Shown here piece after piece: positions 44,108 through 53,400 of a stretch of DNA of 64,000 nucleotides. How positions within the stretch are numbered: position 1 is the stretch's first letter; the number at the start of each line of letters is the position of its first letter. The position numbers and the translations under genes were made by a program. The notes beneath the pieces are model-generated. The model was not told where the DNA came from, made no database searches, and was given only the letters and a program-made list of their open reading frames with translations. Where the stretch lies: positions 1,396,630 through 1,460,629 of the forward strand of contig JASEVX010000036.1 of assembly GCA_031761405.1 (NCBI GenBank). The letters are read 5' to 3'. Origin of the DNA: Serripes groenlandicus (lineage: Eukaryota > Mollusca > Bivalvia > Cardiida > Cardiidae).

Positions 44108-44235
44108 GATTCTGAAAAACAACCAGATTATTTGACATGTCTGTTTGGATTATTATAATAATGATGAAATATAACACAAACATAAAATCTATTTCAAAAC
44201 CTCTTCTTTCTTTTGACACCCTTTGAATTTTGATA
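44108..44235 (+). other. PELP1: Probable PELP1 3' UTR start
   Basis: AT-rich sequence directly after the stop codon and before a Helitron-like repeat at 44236. No canonical AATAAA is seen here. AATATA near 44167 is a weak candidate poly(A) signal. The real transcript end is not determined. Confidence 0.4.
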
Positions 44236-44995
44236 ATTATACCCCCAAAAAACAAAGTTTTGGGGGGGTATATAAGAGTCACTGTGTCGGTCGGTCGGAA
44301 ACCATATTTTGTCTGGCCTATTTCTTACAAACCACTGGGTGGAATTCAATAAAATTTTACATGAAGCTTCTATACCAAGAGGAGATGTGCATATCCTAAA
44401 GGAATTACAATTGCATGATATTTTACAGAGTTATGGCCCATTTACTTATTTTGTCCGGCCTATTTCTTACAAACCACTGGGTGGAATTCAAAATTTTACA
44501 TGAAGCTTCTTTACCAAGAGGAGATGTGCATATTCTAAAGGGGTTACAATTGCATGATATTTTACAAAGTTATGGCCCTTTTACTTATTAAGTTGTTGGT
44601 CATATTTTGTCCGGCCTATTTCTTACAAACCACTGGGTGGAATTCAATAACATTTTACATGAAGCTTCTATACCAAGAGGAGATGTGCATACCCTAAAGG
44701 TCTTACAATTGCATGTTATTTTACAGAGTTATGGCCCTTTTACTTATTAAGTTGTTGGTCATATTTTGTCCGAAGCCATATTTTGTCCGGCCTATTTCTT
44801 ACAAACCACTGGGTGGAATTCAATAACATTTTACATGAAGCTTCTATACCAAGAGGAGATGTGCATATCATAAATATTTTACAATTGCATGTTACTTACA
44901 GAGTTATGGCCCTTTTGTTGGTCAGTCGGAAGCCATATTTTGAGTCAAGGTGCTGTTTTGGGGGTATTTATCACCTTCAGTGATATTTCTAGTTA
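44236..44995 (+). mobile_element. Helitron-like 'ATACCCCC' element with ~155-bp tandem array
   Basis: Head ATACCCCCAAAAAACAAAGT then TTTGGGGGGGTATATAAGAG (hairpin) and GTCGGTCGGTCGG. Four units with GGCCTATTTCTTACAAACCA, CTGGGTGGAATTCAA and TACCAAGAGGAGATGTGCAT. End GGGGGTATTTATCACCTTCA then GTGATATTTCTAG, a clear 3' hairpin plus CTAG. Confidence 0.78.
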
Positions 44996-45414
44996 TAAAT
45001 ATAATGAATGACTTATTCTTGAAAAGTAGAAAAAATGGTCTTGAACTTTGTAGATGAGAGGTGATCTGTGAAATCAACCTCAATGATAATATTAGTTCAT
45101 GTATCAAAAAATACCATCCTATGCTTCCATGCTAATGTACCCGAACATTTACTTCTTTACAAGAGAATCTTGAAACTGGATGAACTCGCTGTTCTGGTCC
45201 TCACTGTGCATAAATGCCTAATCGATTGTTTTCACAAAGTGCCACTTATACAAAATTTAAAAAAAAAAGGCTTGAAAGGTCGTAGAAATTTTAAAGCAGA
45301 AACAGATAACTTGGAAATATCTTGTATTCTAGGATTATTTTGCTGAATGTGTATTAGAGAGAGCCAACACTGTGGACAATTTACTTCTATGACTGTGTAT
45401 AAATGAGTAATCTG
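44996..45414. other. No convincing feature
   Basis: A 92-codon open frame at 45068-45346 has no recognisable similarity and a poly-A-coded Lys run. Treated as chance. Confidence 0.4.
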
Positions 45415-45644
45415 TTAACCCTTTCCCTCATATAGACGCTTTCTGACGCCACTGCAGCTGACGGCTTTTTGAAAACATTGTGACAAAAAAAGAAATTGTT
45501 CAAAAGGAGCAATTTTTCCTTTTGACACAATGTTTTCCACTTTTAGTCATAGGTTATCCATTTAATTATGGAGATTTTCCATTTTTTGACAAAAAATGTT
45601 CAAAGTCGTCTGCTGCAGAATTGTTGAATGAGGGAAAGGGTTAA
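45415..45644 (-). mobile_element. TTAA MITE, complete copy
   Basis: TTAA both ends, ATAGACGCTTTCTGACGCC, ATTGTTCAAAAGGAGCAAT hairpin, AATGAGGGAAAGGG. Confidence 0.87.
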
Positions 45645-45790
45645 TTAACACCTTGCAACAGATAGATCTCTGTAAATGAAATTATGATTATTGAAAAGAG
45701 TAGAAAACGTGTTTACTTAAAATGAGAAATGGAACAACTTTTCTTTTTGGTACAAATGTTTTCGATTTAATCTTATGCAAATGTGTCACG
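45645..45790. mobile_element. TTAA MITE scrap
   Basis: CACCTTGCAACAGATAGATC, GAAAAGAGTAGAAAACGTG and GTACAAATGTTTTCGATTTA are diverged MITE interior. 45791-45966 shows nothing. Confidence 0.4.
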
Positions 45791-45966
45791 AGGTGAAGAG
45801 ATAATGAAGTAATAATTTCAGGTCATGTCGTCTGCTGTTGGTCTAATAAGTTAACTTCCATGTGGGACTTTCAAGGCTTTGTAAAAGTTAAAATGATATG
45901 TATTTTATCTTCCCCACATAGCGGCGTAAATCGCCAAACAATAAACTATGGTAAAAGGTTCAAGCT

Positions 45967-47330
45967 GTTTTTAGCTCACCTATGCACAAAGTGCAAGGTG
46001 AGCTTTTGTGATCACTCACTGTCCGTCGTCCGTCACATTCACCTTTTCCTACAAACAACTTCTCCTCCTAAACCAATTAACCAAATTCAAAATAATTTTA
46101 CAGGAATGTTCCTTGGGTGAATCTCTTTCAAACTTGTTCAAATAATTCTATTCCATGCAGAACTTTGGCTGCCACAGCAACACAAAAGGGGAAATTAACC
46201 AAAACTTAAAAAATCTTCTTGTCCAAAAGTACTGGCCCGATTTGAAAATTATTTTGCACAAATGTTCCTTGGGGCACCACCCTTTACGAAGATTGTTCAT
46301 ATACTCATATAGGGAATAACTTTAAAAATCTTCTTGTGAGTAGAGTAGAGGGCCCAGGCCTTTAATACTTGGTATGTAGCATCATCTAGTGGACCTCTAC
46401 CAAAATTTTCAAATTATAGCCCTGGGGTAAAAAATTACCCCATCCCAGGGGTCACTTGTTTTACATAGACTCATATAGGGGAAAAACTTAAAAAATATTC
46501 TTGTCTAAAAGTAGAGGGCCCAGGCCTTTGATATTTGGTATGTAGCAACATCTAGTGAACCTCTACCAAGATTGTTCAAATTATAGCCGGGGGTAACTTG
46601 TTTTACATAGACTCATATAGGGGAAAAACCTAAAAAATCTTCTTGTCTAAAAGTAGAGGGTCCAGGCCTTTGATATTGGGTATGTAGCATCATCTAGTGG
46701 ACCTCTACCAAGATTGTTCAAATTATAGCGCTTGGGTCAAAAATTACCCGTCCCCGGGGGTCACTTGTTTAACATAGACTCATAAAGGGAAAAAAAATTA
46801 AAAAATCATCTTGTCTAAAAGTAGAAGGCCCAGGCCTTTGATATTTGGTTTGTAGCATAATCTAGTGGACCCCTACCAAGATTCTTCGAATTATTCAAAT
46901 TATAGCCCTGGGTCAAAAATGGCCCCCACCCGGTTCACTTGTTTTACATATTCTCGTATAGGGAAAAACTTTAAAAATCTTGTCTAAAAGTTAAATATTT
47001 TGAAATCTAACTTCATCTAGTGGACTTCTACAAAAATTGGTCAAATTAGTATAGCCCTGGTGTCAAACATGGCTCCACCCTGGGGATCACTTGTTTTACA
47101 TAGACTTGTTAAGGTAAACACTTTAAAAATAATCTTGTCAATTTGCCATGAATGTTCTTTGGGTGCCCCTCTACAAAGACTTCAAATTATTTTGATAGGA
47201 TGATAAACATGGCCACCAGGGGGTGTTGGTTGTTTTCCGTATATATGTATAGACAAAGAATAATGAAAACTTTTTAAGTTTTATTAAATCAGGTGAGCGA
47301 TAAAGGACCATCATGGTCCTCTTGTTTTAA
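45967..47330 (+). mobile_element. Helitron-like 'AGCTCACC' element, complete, with ~155-bp tandem array
   Basis: Head TTTTTAGCTCACCTATGCAC then AAAGTGCAAGGTGAGCTTTT (long hairpin) and GTCCGTCGTCCGTCAC. About five units 46280-47110 (CAGGCCTTTGATATTTGGTA, GTAGCATCATCTAGTGGACC, CATAGACTCATATAGGG). End CAGGTGAGCGATAAAGG then ACCATCATGGTCCTCTTGTT, so GGTGAGC at the tail is complementary to the head and is followed by its own hairpin. The best preserved member in the window. Confidence 0.82.
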
Positions 47331-47997
47331 GAACAGGGCATTCTTTTCAAGACCTCCGCGGTTCACATATCACATACACAAGTTTGTTGAAAAGAAAGAA
47401 GATCCAGTCAACTTGATTAGGTTGTGTTAACACTTGAGCGGATGTACAGGGTGATCGGAAAACACACTACACAGAAATGCATTATTCTTTTTCCTTTTCC
47501 TTTTCTCACAGACGGGCTCAAGTGTAATTTGATAGTAATTATTGTTCTGACTATTTGACATGTCGGGGCGGCATTTTATGCGGTATTCTTCTCATCGGTG
47601 TTGGAGTGTAAGACGGCTGTAATCTTACCGAAAATACATTCACGAGTGAGAGCAGTTGTCCCGCTTGTCTCTGTAGAGACATGTTACCCAACGTCATCGT
47701 AATTTAAATAAACAGCACGCGTTCGGTTTTCAGTCAGCTTGGTTCATGTTTTTCTTCCATGCGTATCAACACGTAATAAGATGCTTATATACTAGCAGAA
47801 AAAAAGTAACTGTATGGGTAAAATGTCATATAAAACAATAACTTCAAAGTGTACAGTTATTATTCTATCAACATTTTAAAATACATATTTCATCAAAAAT
47901 CGTTTTGACAGTGCTCGACCATTTCAGTATGAAGGTAATTGAACGCAATGTGTCTCCTAGTTCAGCTTGAAAAGTCAATAACGCGTATGTCCACCAT
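47331..47997. other. No recognisable feature
   Basis: About 670 bp, slightly more GC-balanced than the surroundings, perhaps including the degraded end of the Tc1-like element. No open frame or exon recognised. Confidence 0.4.
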
Positions 47998-48470
47998 TGG
48001 CATTGATGCATGCTTTTCACTTACGCCTCTACAAGATTGTTGAAAAATGCCTGGGGTGTGTCATTCCAGATGCGAAGTAACACACGGGATCACTGCTAAC
48101 GTCCCACGGGTTGGTTAAGAAGTCGACACAACCGACGTTGTATTTCGCCCCATGTGTACTCGACGGGCGCGACTGCAGGCCATGGCAACACGTCCACATT
48201 CTGCTGCGTCAGGAAATCCGTCATAACTCGTGCTACATGAGGTCTAGCATTGTCATGCTGTAGCGTGACTTGGGCCTGCAGGATTTCATAACGAGAGCGG
48301 ACACTGTTTAAATTTGTCAATGAAAACTAGAGGTGTTCTGGCATTCGCTGTTATGCCACCCAGATCATAACACTGCCTCCGCCGATTGGACGTCGTTCCA
48401 CCACGCAAACATCATGAAAACGATCCCAGCAGGCTTTTGTAGAGACGTTGGTAGAGCGAATGACCTTTTT
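47998..48470 (-). pseudogene. Tc1-like transposase remnant
   Basis: The minus strand encodes, in broken frames, VERRPIGGGSVMIWVA, then LQHDNARPHVARVMTDFLTQ, QNVDVLPWPAVAP and EYTWGEIQRRLCRLLNQP. Further down it has NDTPQAFFNNLV. QHDNARPH carries the second catalytic Asp and TWGE the final acidic residue of the DDE family. The usual DLNPIEH between SP and TW is shortened to a few residues, and stops interrupt the frame before the second Asp. The N-terminal half and termini are not visible. Inactive. Confidence 0.82.
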
Positions 48471-49205
48471 TTTTTCAAAGTTAAGCAACGTACATCGCGG
48501 TAAGTGCCTGGATGGGACACCCGTGGTAGATTTACTCCGTGAAGGACCCGGTATACTTTACAAAGTGTGGAATATGGGCTGACATCTCAATCATCCCTGG
48601 AACCCTCATAGTTCCCAGTGATGTTACATAGGTTCCGCTTTGATGAACTGCTAGTGAGCAGTTATGGGACTTCGGGCTGGGTTCAAGGGAAATGTAACGG
48701 GAATAATGTAGGTACACAAATCACTGCTTTATATAACCTTGCTGTGAAAGCCGGCTTTTATATAGCGCGTCGGTAAAGCGGATGCAGTTTTGTCCCTCGC
48801 GGTTAGTGCCTGGATGGGTAACCCGTGGTCGCTTAATTCTGTGGAGTATCCGGTACACATTACAAATGGTGGTATATGGGCTGACATCACTATCATCCCA
48901 AGACCCCGGTGGTTCCCTGTGATGTTACATAGCCTCTGATCCGGTGTTCTGCTAGTGAGCAGTTGTGTGTCAAAGAGAAATGTAACGGGAATACTTATGC
49001 ATCCTGCTTTTATAGATCGCGTTGTTAGTACGGTTGGCTTTTTTCTCGAAATTAAGCGTCTCAAGTCGCGGTTAGTGCATGGATGGATGACCCGTGGTGG
49101 CTTAACTCGGTTACACATGGTGTGAGCGGTGGGATATGAGTTGGCCTCACTATCGTCCCAGCGGTTACTTAACTCCGTAAAGGACACGGTACACGTTATA
49201 GAAGG
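48471..49205 (+). repeat. Three tandem ~270-300 bp units each with a 5S rRNA-like segment
   Basis: Unit starts near 48471, 48785 and 49040. Unit 1 has CAAAGTTAAGCAACGT then GCCTGGATGGGACACCC. Unit 2 has CGCGGTTAGTGCCTGGATGG then GTAACCCGTGG. Unit 3 has GAAATTAAGCGTC then GCGGTTAGTGCATGGATGG. These match the internal promoter region of 5S rRNA (AGTTAAGCAACG..GGTTAGTACTTGGATGGGTGACC). Downstream they share GATGTTACATAG, CTGCTAGTGAGCAGTT and AAATGTAACGGGAATA. Likely 5S-derived retroposon or pseudogene units, not functional 5S genes. Confidence 0.65.
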
Positions 49206-49324
49206 ATAGAATCAACTCACGTATACGTTCTCTTCGCTATTTACTGTTGTGTTTACAGTGCAGTCAATTTGTTCTTTTGGGGTTTTACGTCGTTTTCAAT
49301 TTTTTTTCTGTTTTATCACTGTGA

Positions 49325-49490
49325 CAGTACCTTTTATTCATGATCCCTGCGTGAACAAACCAGGACTATGCTAGGAAATAATCCATGCCCAAGGGCACTC
49401 CGCTATGACCATCGCGCTGCGACTGGGGATCACACTCGGGACGCCCGGTTCCAAATCCCCGACGCTATTAACTCGGCCACGGCGGATACC
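49325..49490 (-). mobile_element. SINE family B, minus strand, partial
   Basis: Reverse complement of the 12904-13120 family: TTCATGATCCCTGCGTGAAC, CATGCCCAAGGGCACTCCGC, ACTGGGGATCACACTCGGGA and GGTTCCAAATCCCCGACGCT. Confidence 0.72.
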
Positions 49491-50450
49491 TACAGTGCAG
49501 TCAAGGCTCAATACTCGAGGTTGGTATACATCTAATAAGCACATATATGCGAAAAGGAAAAAGGTGATTTTTTTTTTAAACTGTTTAGATTCTGATCAGC
49601 ATGTGCATCCATTGTCTGTCTTACCTGCCCGTATAATATGTTATTTAACGAGAGTTCATCTTACCTGCCCATGATAAAGATCTACACTGCTCACATATTA
49701 CTGACATAATCTAGTTCAAAACTCCTATCAACAGATCATGCACAGGCTGATCTGAATCGAGACTGTTCAGAAGACAAACCAGAACCTTTTCCCAGGGATG
49801 GGCTAAAACTGTCTGATTGATACGGAACGAAAGTATATTGGACAGATCATACACATAGACTAAGACTCATGCTTTACTAAAACCACGCGGTTTCGGAGGG
49901 CAAACGTAAGCATAGAAAAACATATAAAAGTATGAGATATGATTTGACCTCATCGCTCGCAAATACGTCACAGAAACATTCAGTAAACTTCTGACAATTA
50001 CTGTAACCTGGAAATATACTCATATGTATAAATGTATATCTTTATATATACTTCAGCCTATTCTGGAGCATTTCTTTTTTAAAGAACCGCTGCTTTTCGG
50101 ACTAGCTAAACGTCTATCGATATATACATGTAGAGTGCTGTTGTGAGTAACTTGAAAATCATATTTTACACATACCTACCTTTCTATGGATAGAACGACG
50201 TCTGTACACAGGCATCTGTATTTTCATTTGAAAAAATTTAGAAAAAAATCCACACATGACAAATTGTATCTCTATGTATATTTGGTTCATAAACAATTAT
50301 AATAATGACGGTATTGTTTTCGATGAAGAAAAATTAGAAGCATATAGAGAAACTATTTATATAACACGGTCCCCCAAAAATAACATTACTATACCGTCAA
50401 TATTATTATGGTATATGAATCAAATAGAGAGACTATATGTAGTAACACGG
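49491..50450. other. Spacer before the minisatellite
   Basis: No gene seen. A degraded repeat with CAGATCATGCACAGGCTGAT then CTGAATCGAGACTGTTCAG is at 49731-49770. Close to the array, ATAATAATGACGGTAT (50299-50314) and ATACCGTCAATATTAT (50391-50406) form an inverted repeat. AACACGGT occurs twice (50363 and 50443), the second just before the array. Confidence 0.45.
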
Positions 50451-53400
50451 TACTGTGTGTTTATTGTGTGTCTACTGTGTGTTTATTATGTGTCTACTAT
50501 GTGTTTATTGTTTGTCTACTGTGTGTTTATTGTGTGTCTACTATGTGTTTATTATGTGTCTACTGTGAGTTTATTGTGTGTCTACTGTGTGTTTATTATG
50601 TGTCTACTGTGTGTTTATTGTGTGTCTACTGTGTGTTTATTATGTGTCTACTGTGTGTTTATTGTGTGTCTACTATGTGTTTATTATGTGTCTACTGTGT
50701 GTTTAATGTGTGTCTACTGTGTGTTTATTATGTGTCTACTGTGTGTTTATTGTGTGTCTACTGTGTGTTTATTATGTGTCTACTGTGTGTTTATTGTGTG
50801 TCTACTATGTGTTTATTATGTGTCTACTGTGTGTTTAATGTGTGTCTACTGTGAGTTTATTGTGTGTCTACTGTGTGTTTATTATGTGTCTACTGTGTGT
50901 TTATTATGTGTCTACTGTGTGTTTATTGTGTGTCTACTGTGTGTTTATTGTGTGTTTTACTATGTGTTTATTGTGTGTTTTACTGTGTGTTTATTGTGTG
51001 TCTACTGTGTGTTTATTGTGTGGTCTACTGTGTGTTTATTGTGTGTCTACTGTGTGTTTATTGTGTGTCTACTGTGTGTTTATTGTGCGTTTTACTATGT
51101 GTTTATTGTGTGTTTTACTGTGTGTTTATTGTGTGTCTACTGTGTGTTTATTGTGTGTTTTACTATGTGTTTATTGTGTGTTTTACTGTGTGTTTATTGT
51201 GTGTCTACTATGTGTTTATTGTGTGTCTACTATGTGTTTAGTGTGTGTATACTGTGTGTTTATTATGTGTCTACTATGTGTTTATTGTGTGTCTACTGTG
51301 TGTTTATTATGTGTCTACTGTGTGTCTATTGTGTGTCTACTGTGTGTTTATTATGTGTCTACTATGTGTTTATTGTGTGTCTACTATGTGTTTATTGTGT
51401 GTCTACTATGTGTCTACTGTGTGTTTATTGTTTGCCTACTATGTGTTTATTGTGTGTTTTACTGTGTGTTTTACTGTGTGTCTACTATGTGTTTATTGTG
51501 TGTCTACTATGTGTTTATTGTGTGTCTACTATGTGTATACTGTGTGTTTATTGTTTGCCTAATATGTGTTTATTGTGTGTCTACTATGTGTTTATTGTGT
51601 GTCTACTGTGTGTTTATTGTGTGTCTAATATGTGTTTATTGTGTGTCTAATATGTGTTTATTGTATGTCTACTATGTGTTTATTGTGTGTCTACTATGTG
51701 TTTATTGTGTGTCTACTGTGTGTTTATTGTTTGCCTACTATGTGTTTATTGTGTGTTTTACTGTGTGTTTTACTGTGTGTCTACTATGTGTTTATTGTGT
51801 GTCTACTATGTGTTTATTGTGTGTCTACTATGTGTATACTGTGTGTTTATTGTTTGCCTACTATGTGTTTATTGTGTGTCTACTATGTGTTTATTGTGTG
51901 TCTACTGTGTGTTTATTGTGTGTCTACTATGTGTTTATTGTGTGTCTAATATGTGTTTATTGTGTGTCTACTATGTGTTTATTGTGTGTCTACTGTGTGT
52001 TTAATGTGTGTTAACTACGTGTTTATTGTGTGTCTACTATGTGTTTATTGTGTGTCTACTGTGTGTTTATTGTGTGTCTACTATGTGTTTATTGTGTGTC
52101 TAATATGTGTTTATTGTGTGTCTACTATGTGTTTATTGTGTGTCTACTGTGTTTTTTTGTGTGTGTTTACTGTGTGTTTATTGTGTTTTACTGTGTGTTT
52201 ATTATGTGTCTATTGTGTGTTTATTGTGTGTCTACTATGTGTTTATTGTGTGTTTTACTGTGTGTTTATTGTGTGTTTTCTGTGTGTTCATTGTGTTTTA
52301 CTGTGTGTTTATTGTGTGTCTACTGTGTGTCTACTATGTGTTTATTGTGTGTTTTACTGTGTGTTTAGTGTGTGTCTACTGTGTGTTTATTGTGTTTTAC
52401 TGTGTGTCTACTGTGTGTCTACTATGTGTTTAATGTGTGTCTACTGTGTGTTTATTGTGTGTCTACTATGTGTTTATTGTGTGTTTTACTGTGTGTTTAT
52501 TGTGCGTCTACTGTGTGTTTATTGTGTGTCTACTGTGTGTTTATTGGGTTTTACTGTGTGTTTATTGTGCGTCTACTGTGTGTTTTCTGTGTGTTTATTG
52601 TGTTTTACTGTGTGTTTATTGTGTGTCTACTGTGTGCTTATTGTGTGTCTACTATGTGTTTATTGTGTGTTTTACTGTGTGTTTATTGTGTGTCTACTGT
52701 GTGTTTATTGTGTTTTACTGTGTGTTTATTGTGTATCTACTGTGTGTTTATTGTGTGTCTACTATGTGTTTTACTGTGTGTTTATTGTGTTTTACTGTGT
52801 GTTTATTGTGTGTCTACTGTGTGTTTATTGTTTGCCTACTATGTGTTTAATGTGTGTTAACTACGTGTTTATTGTGTGTCTACTATGTGTTTATTGTGTG
52901 TCTACTGTGTGTTTATTATGTGTCTACTATGTGTTTATTGTGTGTCTACTATGTGTTTATTGTTTGTCTACTATGTGTTTATTGTGTGTCTACTGTGTGT
53001 TTATTGTGTGTCTAATATGTGTTTATTGTGTGTCTAATATGTGTTTATTATGTGTCTACTGTGTGTTTAATGTGTGTCTACTGTGTGTTTATTATGTGTC
53101 TACTGTGTGTTTATTGTGTGTCTACTGTGTGTTTATTATGTGTCTACTGTGTGTTTATTATGTGTCTACTGTGTGTTTATTGTGTGTCTACTGTGTGTTT
53201 ATTATGTGTCTACTGTGTGTTTATTGTGTGTCTACTGTGTGTTTATTATGTGTCTACTGTGTGTTTATTATGTGTCTACTGTGTGTTTATTGTGTGTCTA
53301 CTGTGTGTTTATTATGTGTCTACTGTGTGTTTATTGTGTGTCTACTGTGTGTTTATTGTGTGTCTACTGTGTGTTTATTATGTGTCTACTGTGTGTTTAT

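Noticed and set aside
41953..43554. Series of ~90-codon frames with CPAFISQPL and HISMKLHRSH repeats
   Set aside because: They follow the period of the Helitron-like tandem core and shift frame between units. Repeat artefact.
45068..45346. 92-codon + strand open frame downstream of PELP1
   Set aside because: Ordinary length by chance in AT-rich DNA. No similarity, no splice context, and a homopolymer-coded Lys stretch.
47440..47760. Possible promoter and first exon of another gene
   Set aside because: Slightly different composition, but no core promoter motif, no open frame and no plausible exon could be supported.
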